A DNA stretch of 64,000 bases from Salipiger profundus (GTDB taxonomy: Bacteria > Pseudomonadota > Alphaproteobacteria > Rhodobacterales > Rhodobacteraceae): NCBI RefSeq assembly GCF_001969385.1, contig NZ_CP014796.1, positions 4,419,501-4,483,500 on the forward strand, written 5' to 3'. The position numbers were made by a program, and so were the translations under genes. The notes under the pieces were generated by a model. That model worked only from the letters and a program-made list of their open reading frames with translations. It had not been told where the DNA came from and did no database searches. Every line of letters starts with the position of its first letter. Position 1 is the stretch's first letter. Positions 47,272 to 55,886 of this stretch are shown piece after piece.

Positions 47272-48245
47272 ATGAGCAGACCTCTCCCGCCGAACTACAA
47301 GACCAAGAACTGGCCGGCCTACAACGAAGCGCTGAAGCAGCGTGGCTCCCTGACGATCTGGTTCGATCCGGACATGGTCTGGGTGCCGCGGCCCACAGGC
47401 AAGCAAGGCCGGCAGCGGCTATATAGCGACGCCGCGATCCAGACGTGCCTGACGATGAAGGTCCTCTTCGGCATGGCGCTCCGGCAGACGACCGGTTTCG
47501 TTGAAAGCCTCCTGCGCCTGGTCGGCCTCGACTGGGCGGTGCCGGATTTCAGCACGTTGAGCCGGCGCCAGAAGGCCTTGGTGGTGACCGTTCCCTACCG
47601 CGGCTCCGAGGGGCCGCTGAACCTGCTGATCGACAGCACCGGCATCAAGGCGGAAGGCGAAGGCGAATGGCACGCCCGCAAGCATGGTGGCGCGAAACGC
47701 CGCCTGTGGCGCAAGATTCACATAGGCGTCGATGAACAGACGCTGGAAATTCGGGCCATCGAGGTCACAGGGAGTAGGGTCGGCCCCTCTCGGCAGCATC
47801 CTGCGGATGCGCCTGCCGGGCAGTGGATGCGCCGATGCTGCCCGAGTTGCTGGATCAGATCCCGGCAGATGAGGAAGTCGCGTCAGTCACCGCGGACGGA
47901 GCATACGACACGCGCAAGTGCCACAACGCGGTCGCAGATCGAGGCGCACACGCCGTCATTCCGCCGCGCAAAAACGCCAAGCCGTGGAAGCCTTCGACCG
48001 CCGGCGCCATTGCCAGGAACGAGGCACTGCGCGCATCGAAATACCTCGGCCGCGCCATTTGGCGAAAGTGGAGCGGATACCACCGCCGAAGCCGCGCCGA
48101 GACGAAGATGCACTGCGTGAAGCTCTTGGGGCAGAGCCTCATGGCGCGCGACTTCGATCGCCAGGTCGCAGAACTCCAAGTCCGCGCCGCCGTGTTGAAT
48201 GGCTACACTGCGCTCGGAATACCTGTCACCGAGCCCATGGGATAA
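47272..48245 (+). pseudogene. IS5 family transposase, frame broken by hairpin insertion
   Basis: The N-terminal frame (MSRPLPPNYKTKNWPAYNEA to EIRAIEVTGSRVG) holds the first catalytic Asp in LLIDSTGIK. After a 41-bp insertion at 47785-47825 the frame shifts and continues DAPMLPELLDQIPADEEVAS, with TADGAYDTRKCH (second Asp) and WSGYHRRSRAETKMH (catalytic Glu), to LGIPVTEPMG. Deleting the 41 bp gives one uninterrupted ~310-aa protein reading SRVGDAPMLP, so the insertion is the only damage visible. Confidence 0.85.
47785..47825 (+). repeat. 41-bp hairpin insertion in IS5 transposase
   Basis: It begins CCCTCTC and ends TGCCGGGCAGTG before GAT, exactly as the insertion at 45353-45390. The middle is a different hairpin: GGC-A-GCATCC, loop TGC, GGATGC-GCC (9 pairs, one bulged A). 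It points in the same direction relative to the host transposase. Confidence 0.8.
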
Positions 48246-48439
48246 GTGCGTCCGGGGAAAGGGGAAGTGCAGTCTTCAGCCTCTTTGCGCAACAAAGCCG
48301 AGCTACGCTCACGAAATAACCGCATGACCGAAGCCAGGCGGCACTTTCGAGGTCAATGCAAAATGAGTTGGCGATCCCCCGACACCTGCATCGACTTACC
48401 GACGTAGGATCGGGTGCCCTTGATCATCAGGGCCGGCAT

Positions 48440-49051
48440 TCAGAACTCGACACCCTGCTGCGCCTTGATGCCGTCGCGGAACGGGTGCTTGATCAGGCTC
48501 ATCTCGGTCACGAGGTCCGCCGCCTCGATCAGCTCGGGTTTGGCATTGCGCCCGGTGAGACAGACATGGGTCATCTCGGGCTTCGAGGTCAGAAGGAAAT
48601 CGACCACCTCGTCGATATCGAGATAATCGTAGCGCAGCGCGATGTTGATCTCGTCGAGCAGCACGAAGCGGATCTCGGGATCAAGGATCTGCTCCTTTGC
48701 AATCTCCCAGCCCCTGCGGGCGGCGGCGATGTCGCGGTCGCGGTCCTGCGTCTCCCAGGTGAAGCCCTCGCCGGAGACGAAGAACCGGCATTCCTCAGAG
48801 AACCGCGAACGGATCATCTCGGCCTCGCCGGTGATCCAGGTGCCCTTGATGAACTGCACCACGGCGCAGGGCATCCCGTGCCCGATGCAGCGCAGGATCA
48901 TCCCGAAACCCGACGAGGACTTGCCCTTGCCGTTGCCGGTATGCACGAGGATGAGCCCCTTCTCTCCGGTCTTGCCTTCCATCATGCGATCGCGCACCAC
49001 CTTGATCTTCTTCATCTTTTCGTTGTGGCGGGCGGCGGTCTCGTCTGTCAT
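48440..49051 (-). CDS. cobO: Cob(I)yrinic acid a,c-diamide adenosyltransferase
   Basis: CobO attaches the adenosyl group to the reduced cobalt of corrinoids. The 203-aa protein has the P-loop HTGNGKGKSSSGFG near residue 38, EVVDFLLTSKPEMTHVCLTG in the middle and the family C-terminus LIKHPFRDGIKAQQGVEF. Start 49051 follows CGGAGATTGCA. It is transcribed away from the rest of the cob cluster; the divergent gap holds a cobalamin riboswitch for the plus-strand genes only. Confidence 0.95.
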   Translation of the reverse strand: MTDETAARHNEKMKKIKVVRDRMMEGKTGEKGLILVHTGNGKGKSSSGFGMILRCIGHGMPCAVVQFIKGTWITGEAEMIRSRFSEECRFFVSGEGFTWETQDRDRDIAAARRGWEIAKEQILDPEIRFVLLDEINIALRYDYLDIDEVVDFLLTSKPEMTHVCLTGRNAKPELIEAADLVTEMSLIKHPFRDGIKAQQGVEF

Positions 49052-49103
49052 TGCAATCTCCGGGCTTGACCTGTCTTTGAATTTCGCGCCATGTGGCCCG
49101 GTG

Positions 49104-49296
49104 TTGGTGCCTGTGTAAACAGGTGAAAAGGGAATGGTCAGCCTGCGATGCCTGTCGGCATTTCGGGTCAAGACAGCCGCCCCCGCGACCGTGAACGGAG
49201 AAGGTGCTTCGATGCCACTGGCCCAAGGGCCGGGAAGGTGGAGCACCGCAGGGCCATGTGCCCGGGATGCCGTGAGCCGGGAGACCTGCCAGCCCG
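49104..49296 (+). ncRNA. Cobalamin riboswitch 1, upstream of DUF1636-cobW-cobN
   Basis: Conserved pieces of the B12 aptamer appear in order: GTGAAAAGGGAATGGT near 49123, GCCGCCCCCGCGACCGTGAA (49171 region), GCCACTGG at 49214, GGGAAGGTGGAGC near 49235 and the B12 box CCGGGAGACCTGCC at 49277-49290. It lies about 110 bases before the DUF1636 ATG, so adenosylcobalamin should repress the cobW-cobN operon. Ends are approximate. Confidence 0.88.
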
Positions 49297-49406
49297 AATG
49301 ATGACCGACCGGACGGGGTGTGCCGGTGTCGGAGTGCGCCCGGCTGCCTGTTCTCGTGCGCGTTTCCGCCTGTGCCCCCGTTTGCCAAGCCGATGGGGCC
49401 GCGAGA

Positions 49407-49796
49407 ATGAAAGACCTGCTTACGACCGAGACCGAGCTGCTGGTCTGCGTGACCTGCCGCCGCAAGGGTGCGCCGCCAGAAGACGCGCGGCGTCCGGGCC
49501 GCGTGCTGTTCGATGCCATCGCGGCTCAGGACAGGCCCGAGGGGCTGCGGGTGACCCCGGTCGAATGCCTGCAGAACTGTTCGCAATCCTGCACCGTCGC
49601 GCTGCGCGGGGGCGATGCGAAATGGACCTATGTCTTTTCCAACGTCGACGAGACCGAGCATGCCGCGATGATCGTCGCCGGCGCCGCGCAATATCACGCC
49701 GCGCCCGACGGGGTGATCCCGTGGCGCGAGCGCCCCGAGCATTTCAAGCGCAATTGCCTTGCGCGCATCCCTCCCCTCCGCCCCAAGGAGTCCTGA
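49407..49796 (+). CDS. DUF1636 cysteine-rich protein
   Basis: The 129-aa product belongs to DUF1636, found with cobW and other cobalamin genes. It has cysteine clusters LVCVTCRRKG near the N-terminus and CLQNCSQSC in the middle, which could bind metal or a 2Fe-2S cluster in a thioredoxin-like ferredoxin fold. It follows the cobalamin riboswitch and is 3 bases before cobW. Role in cobalt handling is inferred from context. Confidence 0.85.
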   Translation: MKDLLTTETELLVCVTCRRKGAPPEDARRPGRVLFDAIAAQDRPEGLRVTPVECLQNCSQSCTVALRGGDAKWTYVFSNVDETEHAAMIVAGAAQYHAAPDGVIPWRERPEHFKRNCLARIPPLRPKES

Positions 49797-49799
49797 TCC

Positions 49800-50849
49800 A
49801 TGAGCGATCTGTCCAAGCTTCCCGTCACCGTGATCACCGGCTTTCTCGGCTCGGGAAAGACCACGCTGATTTCCCATCTGATGCGCAAGCCCGAGGGGCG
49901 GCGGCTTGCAGTGGTGGTGAACGAGTTCGGTGATGTCGGTGTCGACGGCGAGATCCTGCGCGGCTGCGCGATCCCCGACTGCCCCGCCGAGAACATCGTC
50001 GAACTGGCCAACGGCTGCATCTGCTGCACCGTGGCCGATGATTTCATTCCCACCATCGAGGCACTGATGGCGCTTGATCCGCGCCCCGATCACATCCTGA
50101 TCGAGACCTCGGGCCTGGCGCTGCCGAAACCGCTGCTCAAGGCCTTCGACTGGCCGGACATCCGCGCGAAGATCACGGTCGACGGCGTGATCGCCCTTGC
50201 GGATGCCGAGGCGGTGGCGGCGGGCCGGTTTGCGCCCGACGTGGCGGCGGTGGATGCGCAGCGCGCCGCCGATGACAGCATCGACCACGAAACGCCGCTG
50301 TCCGAGGTATTCGAGGACCAGCTCTCCTGCGCCGACATCGTGCTGCTCACCAAGCCCGACCTCGCCGGGCCGGAAGGCGTCGCCAGGGCGCGCGAGATCG
50401 TCGCAGCGGAAGCCCCCCGCCCGCTGCCGGTGGTCGAGGTCGCGGAGGGCGTGGTGGATGCACGGGTGATCCTCGGGCTCGGGGCCGCCGCCGAGGCTGA
50501 CCTCGACGCGCGTCCCAGCCACCACGATGGCGCCCCCGAGCATGACCACGACGATTTCGAGAGCATCGTGCTGTCGCTGGCCGAGGTGCCGGACGCGGCG
50601 GGTCTGGCCGCGCGGCTGGAACGTCTGGCGCGTGAGCACGACATCCTGCGGATCAAGGGCTACGCCGCCGTCTCGGGCAAGCCGATGCGGCTGCTGGTGC
50701 AGGCGGTGGGCGCGCGGGTGCGTCACCAGTACGACCGCATGTGGGGCACGGACGAGGCGCGCAACGGTCAGCTGGTGATCATCGCCGAGCATGACCGGCT
50801 CGACGCCGCGGCGCTGCGCGCGGCACTGGCCCCCGCGACGGCGGGCTGA
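49800..50849 (+). CDS. cobW: CobW, cobalt metallochaperone GTPase
   Basis: CobW is a COG0523 GTPase thought to deliver cobalt to the chelatase. Walker A is GFLGSGKTTLIS, the metal motif is GCICC in ANGCICCTVADDF, and a His/Asp stretch SHHDGAPEHDHDD could hold metal. Length is 349 aa. It lies directly before cobN, its probable client. It is intact, unlike the second COG0523 copy at 45844-46227. Confidence 0.95.
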   Translation: MSDLSKLPVTVITGFLGSGKTTLISHLMRKPEGRRLAVVVNEFGDVGVDGEILRGCAIPDCPAENIVELANGCICCTVADDFIPTIEALMALDPRPDHILIETSGLALPKPLLKAFDWPDIRAKITVDGVIALADAEAVAAGRFAPDVAAVDAQRAADDSIDHETPLSEVFEDQLSCADIVLLTKPDLAGPEGVARAREIVAAEAPRPLPVVEVAEGVVDARVILGLGAAAEADLDARPSHHDGAPEHDHDDFESIVLSLAEVPDAAGLAARLERLAREHDILRIKGYAAVSGKPMRLLVQAVGARVRHQYDRMWGTDEARNGQLVIIAEHDRLDAAALRAALAPATAG

Positions 50850-50853
50850 GCCG

Positions 50854-53800
50854 ATGCACGTCGTCTTCCGCGAAAGCCACGGGCTCGAGGACAGCGCGGT
50901 TCCGACCGACCTCGCGCAGGATCCGGCGGATCTGGTGGTTCTGTCCTTTTCGGACAGCGATCTGGGGGCCTTTGCGGAAGGCTGGCACCGGGCGGCCGGC
51001 GGCCTGCCCTCGCTGCGGCTTGCGAACCTGTCGGCGCTGCGGCACCCGCTGTCGGTCGACACCTATGTCGAGCGGACGCTGGCGGGGGCGAAGGGCATCC
51101 TCGTGCGGCTGATCGGTGGGATGCCCTACTGGGACTACGGGCTGCGGCAGGTGCAGGCGCTGGCCCGGGCGCGCGGCATCGCGCTGGCGGTGCTGCCCGC
51201 CGATGGGCGGGAAGATGCGCGGCTGGATTCGGTCTCGACCCTGCCGATCTCGACCCTGCGCCGGCTGGCGGAGCTGTGCGACACCGGCGGCGCCGTGGCC
51301 GCGCAGGCGGCGCTGGCGCAGATGGCGCTGGCCTCGGGGCTTTACGCCGCGCCGGTGCCGGGATCGAAGGCGCTGCCGGTGGTCGGGTTCTGGACGCCGG
51401 AGTGTGGCGCGATGTCGCCTTCGGCGGCGAGAGGCGCTGCCCCTCGCGCTCCCCGGCGTATTTCTGGAAAGATGAAAGGGCGACGGGTGCTGGTGGTGTT
51501 CTACCGCTCCTACATCGTGTCCGCCGACGTGGCCCCTGTGGAAGCTCTGTTCAGCGCCTTTCGTGCAGAGGGGGCAGAGGTGACCGGGCTTTATGCCCCA
51601 TCGCTGAAGGGGGCGAGTGCCGGGCCGCTGGCGGAGGCGATCCGGGAGGCCGCGCCCGATGTCATCGTCAATCTCACCGCATTTTCCGCCGCCTCGGGCG
51701 AGTCCGCGCCGGTGCTGGACGCGGCGGGCGTACCGGTGTTCCAGGCGGTGATGGCGACCTCGTCGCGCGAGGCGTGGGCAGGGGCGGAGCGCGGTCTTTC
51801 GCCTGCCGACCTCGCGATGCACGTGGTGTTGCCCGAGGTCGATGGGCGGCTGATGGGCGGGGTGATCTCGTTCAAGCAGGCGGGCCGGCGCGACCCGGCG
51901 CTGCAACATGCGCTGACGCGGCATTGCCCCGAACCCGCGCGCATTGCTGCGCTGGTGGCGCGAGTCGGCGGCTGGATGGCGCTCGCGGGACAGGCGCCCG
52001 CGGAACGCCGGGTGGCGCTGATGCTCTCGACCTATCCCGGCAAGGACTGGAACCTTGGCCATGCGGTGGGGCTCGACGCGCTCGCCTCCGCCGAGGCGAT
52101 CCTGTCGGACCTGCGCGACGCCGGCCATGACGTGCCGCCCTTTGCCGCGCTCGAGGCCGGCCTGCAGGCCGAGGAGATCCGCCTGCCGCTGGAGCGCTAC
52201 CGCGCTGCGCTGGAGGCCCTGTCGCCGCAGTTGCGCGCGGGTCTGGCCGAGGCCTGGGGGGCGCCGGAAGAGGATGCTCTCTGCCGCGACGGCGCCTTCC
52301 ACATCACCGGACTGCGCCTTGGCAAGGCGCTGGTGCTGCTGCAACCGGAGCGCGGCACCCCGGCACGGCGTGCGGAGGAGTACCACGATCTCTCGCGCCT
52401 GCCCTGCCACGCCTATGTCGCGCTTTACCTCTGGCTGCGCGAAGAGGCAGACGCGCTGGTCCACATCGGCGCCCATGGCACGCTGGAATGGCTGCCGGGC
52501 AAGTCGGTCGCCCTTTCGGATGACTGCTGGCCCGAGGTACTGACCGGCGCGCTGCCGGTGCTCTACCCGTTCATCGTCAACGATCCCGGCGAGGCGGCAC
52601 AGGCCAAGCGGCGCATCGGGGCGCTGACCCTCGGGCATCTGCCGCCGCCCCTGCGCGAGACCGGAACGCCCGACAGGCTCGGCCCGCTGGAGGCGCTGCT
52701 GGACGAGTTTTCCACCGCCGACGGCCTCGACCCGCGCCGCCGCGACAGGCTCATGCAGGACATCCGGGCCGAGGCGCAGGCGCGGGGTCTCGGGGCCGAT
52801 CTGGGGCTGGGCGAGGTCTGCGGCGCCGAGGCGATCACCCGCATCGACCGCTTCGTCTGTGATATCAAGGACAGCCGCTTTCCCGAAGGATTGCATGTGT
52901 GGGGCCGCAGCGGTGCCTGCGCGGAGCAGGAGCGCGATGCGCTGCTTGCCGCGCTCGACGGGCGGCGGATCGCGGCGGGGCCGTCAGGCTCGCCCTACCG
53001 TGGGCGCAGCGATGTGCTGCCCACCGGGCGCAACCTCTTCACCACCGACCCCCGCGCCGTTCCGACCCGTGCCGCCCATGCGCAGGGCGTGGCGCTGGCC
53101 GGAGAGTTGGTACGCCGCCACCTGCAGGACGAGGGCGACTGGCCGCACGGGCTGGTGGTCGATCTCTGGGGCTCGGCCACGATGCGCACGGCAGGCGAGG
53201 AATTCGCCATGGCGCTGCATCTTCTCGGCGTGCGTCCGCGCTGGGACGAAGGCTCGGGCCGGGTGAGCGGCTTCGAGATCCTGCCCGTGGCAGAGCTCGA
53301 CCGTCCGCGCATCGACGTGACGCTGCGGGTCTCCGGCCTCTTTCGCGACGTGTTCGCGCCGCTCACGGCACTGTTCTCGCAAGCGGTGCGCGCGCTGTCG
53401 CAACGTGACGAGGCCCCGGACTGGAACCCCTATGCCGGCAGCGATGCCGGCGCGCGGGTCTTCGGGCCGGAGCCGGGGCGCTACGGGCTCGGGATGGGGA
53501 ACCTTTCGGAGCAGGACCGCCATGCCGCCGGACAGGCCTGGCTTGCCGGGTCGTCCTGGGCGCTCGACGGCGAGACCGCTCGGCACGACCCCGAGGCGCT
53601 GCGTGCGCAGGTCGCAGCGGCGGATGCCTTCGTGCACCTTCAGGACCTGCCCGAAACCGACCTCTTGATGGCGGCCGATTACGCCGCGCACGAAGCCGGA
53701 TTTGCCGCCGCGCAGACGGTAACGGGGGGCGAAGCGCGGCTGTGGCATCTGGATGGGACCGATCCGGCACGGCCCCGCGCCCGTGCGCTGCCCGAGGAAA

Positions 53801-54108
53801 TCGCCCGCACCGTGCATGCCCGCGCCGCGAACCCCGCATGGATCGCCTCGATGCGCGCCCACGGCTTTCGGGGCGCCGCCGAGATCGCGGCGACGCTCGA
53901 GCATATGGCCGCCTTTGCGCAGCTTGCCGGAGTGGTGTCTCCGAAGCTCTTCGATCTCTTCCATGAAGAAACGCTTGGCGATCCCGAAACCGACGCCTTC
54001 CTGCGCGAGACGAACCCCGGCGCCCATGCGGCGATGCTGGACCGCTTTGCGGCGCTGCAGGCCGCGGGGCTCTGGATGTCGCGGCGCAATGCGCGGGTGA
54101 TGGCATGA
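50854..54108 (+). CDS. cobN: Cobaltochelatase subunit CobN, with an in-frame intergenic repeat
   Basis: CobN is the large subunit of the ATP-dependent chelatase that inserts cobalt into hydrogenobyrinic acid a,c-diamide; CobS and CobT are not in this window. Family stretches include HIGAHGTLEWLPGKSVALSD near residue 535 and VLYPFIVNDPGEAAQAKRR. Start 50854 gives MHVVFRESHGL and 1084 aa. Residues about 187-209 ([20 protein letters not shown]...) are encoded by a copy of the dispersed intergenic repeat and look like an inserted linker. It overlaps cobG by 4 bases. Confidence 0.95.
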   Translation: MHVVFRESHGLEDSAVPTDLAQDPADLVVLSFSDSDLGAFAEGWHRAAGGLPSLRLANLSALRHPLSVDTYVERTLAGAKGILVRLIGGMPYWDYGLRQVQALARARGIALAVLPADGREDARLDSVSTLPISTLRRLAELCDTGGAVAAQAALAQMALASGLYAAPVPGSKALPVVGFWTPECGAMSPSAARGAAPRAPRRISGKMKGRRVLVVFYRSYIVSADVAPVEALFSAFRAEGAEVTGLYAPSLKGASAGPLAEAIREAAPDVIVNLTAFSAASGESAPVLDAAGVPVFQAVMATSSREAWAGAERGLSPADLAMHVVLPEVDGRLMGGVISFKQAGRRDPALQHALTRHCPEPARIAALVARVGGWMALAGQAPAERRVALMLSTYPGKDWNLGHAVGLDALASAEAILSDLRDAGHDVPPFAALEAGLQAEEIRLPLERYRAALEALSPQLRAGLAEAWGAPEEDALCRDGAFHITGLRLGKALVLLQPERGTPARRAEEYHDLSRLPCHAYVALYLWLREEADALVHIGAHGTLEWLPGKSVALSDDCWPEVLTGALPVLYPFIVNDPGEAAQAKRRIGALTLGHLPPPLRETGTPDRLGPLEALLDEFSTADGLDPRRRDRLMQDIRAEAQARGLGADLGLGEVCGAEAITRIDRFVCDIKDSRFPEGLHVWGRSGACAEQERDALLAALDGRRIAAGPSGSPYRGRSDVLPTGRNLFTTDPRAVPTRAAHAQGVALAGELVRRHLQDEGDWPHGLVVDLWGSATMRTAGEEFAMALHLLGVRPRWDEGSGRVSGFEILPVAELDRPRIDVTLRVSGLFRDVFAPLTALFSQAVRALSQRDEAPDWNPYAGSDAGARVFGPEPGRYGLGMGNLSEQDRHAAGQAWLAGSSWALDGETARHDPEALRAQVAAADAFVHLQDLPETDLLMAADYAAHEAGFAAAQTVTGGEARLWHLDGTDPARPRARALPEEIARTVHARAANPAWIASMRAHGFRGAAEIAATLEHMAAFAQLAGVVSPKLFDLFHEETLGDPETDAFLRETNPGAHAAMLDRFAALQAAGLWMSRRNARVMA
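51425..51478 (+). repeat. Dispersed intergenic repeat inside cobN, copy 6
   Basis: Within the cobN frame, GAGAGGCGCTGCCCCTCGCG is followed by CTCCCCGGCGTATTTCTGGA and AAGATGAAAG. This is the same order of hairpin, C-run, TATTT and GATGAAG-like tail as the intergenic copies, in the sense orientation. Confidence 0.7.
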
Positions 54109-55256
54109 GCGTGGTCAAGGGATGGTGTCCGGGGGCCCACCGCCCGATGCTGTCCGGGGACGGGCTCGTCGTCCGGGTCCGCCCCTTTCGCGGCGAGCTG
54201 AACCGGGCGCAGGTTCTTGGGCTGTGCGATCTTGCCGAGCGGTTCGGCAACGGGCTGATCGAGCTGACATCGCGCGCCAACCTGCAACTGCGGGGCATCG
54301 CGCAGGAGGATCACCTCGCGCTTCTTGCCGCGCTGGAAGGGCTGGGCCTGCTCGACCTCGATCCATCGTTCGAGGCGCGGCGCAACATGCTTGTCGCCCC
54401 GGACCGGTCCCCGGGCGATCTCACGGACCGTCTTTGCACCGGGTTGCTCGAGGCGCTGCCGCGGCTTCCCAACCTGCCCGAAAAGATGGGCTACGTGATC
54501 GACACCGGTGCCCGGGCCTGGCTTGGCGAGGCGATCGGCGACTTCCGGCTGGAACTGGCCGAGAACGGCGCGCTGCTGCTGCGCGCCGACGGTGTGGCCC
54601 TCGGGCGGCCCGTCTCCGAGGCCGGGGCGATCCCCGCGATCATCGAGCTTGCGGACTGGTTCGTCGGCACCGGAGGTCGCGACAACGGGCGCATGGCGCG
54701 CCATGTCGCAAAGGCCATGCTTCCCGAGATGTGGCAGCGAGCCGCCCCGCGCGCGCAAGGCTGGCCGGAGCCGGGCATCGATCCCGAGCTTGGCGCGGTG
54801 CTTGGCGTGCCCTTCGGCGCACTTGAGCCGGAGGCGCTGCGCGGCCTCGTCGCGCAAAGCGGTGCCTCGGCGCTGCGCCCCCTGCCGGGCCGGATGCTGC
54901 GCATTCTCTGCCCGCAGCCCGAGGCCGCGTTGCACCCCGGCTTTGTCAGCGCCCCGGGCGCGCCCGAGATGCGTGCCTCGGCCTGCCCCGGCGCCCCCTT
55001 CTGCCCAGCCGCCAGCGTCGAGACCCGGTCGCTTGCCCGCACGCTTGCGCGGCGCGCCAGTGCCGACACCGATGCCGGGGGCAGCCTGCATGTGTCGGGC
55101 TGCGCCAAGGGCTGCGCCCATCCGCGCCGTGCAGACCTCACGCTGGTGGGGCGGGACGGCCGTTTCGATCTTGTCCGGGGCGGCGCGCCCTGGGACCCGC
55201 CGAGCCTGACGGGCCTTGACCCGTCGCACATTCCCGACGCCATCCGGAGCGCCTGA
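54105..55256 (+). CDS. cobG: Precorrin-3B synthase
   Basis: CobG uses oxygen to make precorrin-3B, the step that defines the aerobic pathway. The 383-aa protein resembles sulfite/nitrite reductases: SRANLQLRGI near residue 57 and cluster cysteines in ASACPGAPFCPAAS and SGCAKGCAHP. Start overlaps cobN stop (ATGA). cobH follows with no gap. Confidence 0.95.
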   Translation: MSVVKGWCPGAHRPMLSGDGLVVRVRPFRGELNRAQVLGLCDLAERFGNGLIELTSRANLQLRGIAQEDHLALLAALEGLGLLDLDPSFEARRNMLVAPDRSPGDLTDRLCTGLLEALPRLPNLPEKMGYVIDTGARAWLGEAIGDFRLELAENGALLLRADGVALGRPVSEAGAIPAIIELADWFVGTGGRDNGRMARHVAKAMLPEMWQRAAPRAQGWPEPGIDPELGAVLGVPFGALEPEALRGLVAQSGASALRPLPGRMLRILCPQPEAALHPGFVSAPGAPEMRASACPGAPFCPAASVETRSLARTLARRASADTDAGGSLHVSGCAKGCAHPRRADLTLVGRDGRFDLVRGGAPWDPPSLTGLDPSHIPDAIRSA

Positions 55257-55886
55257 ATGCCCTACGATTACCAGAAGGATGGCGCCGCCATCTACACCGA
55301 GAGCTTCGCGACAATCCGCGCCGAGGCCGATCTTGGCCATTTTAACGCGGATGAAGAGCCGATCGCCGTACGCATGATCCATGCCGCGGGCATGGTCGGG
55401 CTGGAACGTCATGTGCGCTTTTCGGACGGCTTTGCCCGCGTCGCCCGCGCCGCGCTGGCCAATGGCGCGCCGATCCTTTGCGATGCGCGCATGGTCTCGG
55501 AAGGCGTCACCCGCAAGCGCCTGCCGGCGGACAATGATGTCATCTGCACCCTGCATGATCCCTCCGTGCCCGCGTTGGCGCAGGAGATGGGCAACACCCG
55601 CTCGGCGGCGGCGCTGGAACTCTGGCGGCCGCATCTGGACGGCGCGCTGGTGGCCATCGGCAACGCGCCGACCGCGCTGTTCCATCTGCTGAACATGCTC
55701 GAGGATCCCGCCTGGCCGCGCCCGGCGGCGATCATCGGCTGCCCCGTCGGCTTTGTCGGCGCGCGGGAAAGCAAGGATGCCCTCTGGGCCGACCAGCCGG
55801 TGCCCTGCTGCATCGTCGAGGGCCGCCTCGGCGGCAGCGCGATCACCGTCGCGGCGATCAACGCCATCGCGAGCCGGGCGGAATGA
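55257..55886 (+). CDS. cobH: Precorrin-8X methylmutase
   Basis: CobH moves the C11 methyl group to C12 to form hydrogenobyrinic acid. The 209-aa product has the catalytic His in AVRMIHAAGM and the family stretches CDARMVSEGVTRKR and AIIGCPVGFVGARESK. Its ATG follows the cobG stop without a gap, and its stop overlaps cobI (ATGA). Confidence 0.96.
   Translation: MPYDYQKDGAAIYTESFATIRAEADLGHFNADEEPIAVRMIHAAGMVGLERHVRFSDGFARVARAALANGAPILCDARMVSEGVTRKRLPADNDVICTLHDPSVPALAQEMGNTRSAAALELWRPHLDGALVAIGNAPTALFHLLNMLEDPAWPRPAAIIGCPVGFVGARESKDALWADQPVPCCIVEGRLGGSAITVAAINAIASRAE

Larger units (their letters stand above)
47206..48300 (+). mobile_element. IS5 family insertion sequence, complete ends, inactive transposase
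   Basis: Perfect 18-bp terminal inverted repeats (CGGCTTTGTTGCGCAAAG) lie at 47206-47223 and 48283-48300. Inside the left end, GATTCA-TCTCG-TGAATC (47234-47250) forms a small hairpin. The single transposase gene matches the IS427 group. No direct target repeat is obvious at the ends (left flank GATA, right flank AGCT). It inserted between zinT and cobO. Confidence 0.9.

Noticed and set aside
45353-47825. Translational bypassing (ribosome hop) as the explanation of the hairpin insertions
   Set aside because: No matching take-off and landing codons flank either insertion, and they sit in different codon phases; insertion explains both better.
47206-48300. Target-site duplication of the IS5 element
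   Set aside because: Flanks GATA and AGCT do not match; no convincing direct repeat of 2-9 bases was found at the ends.
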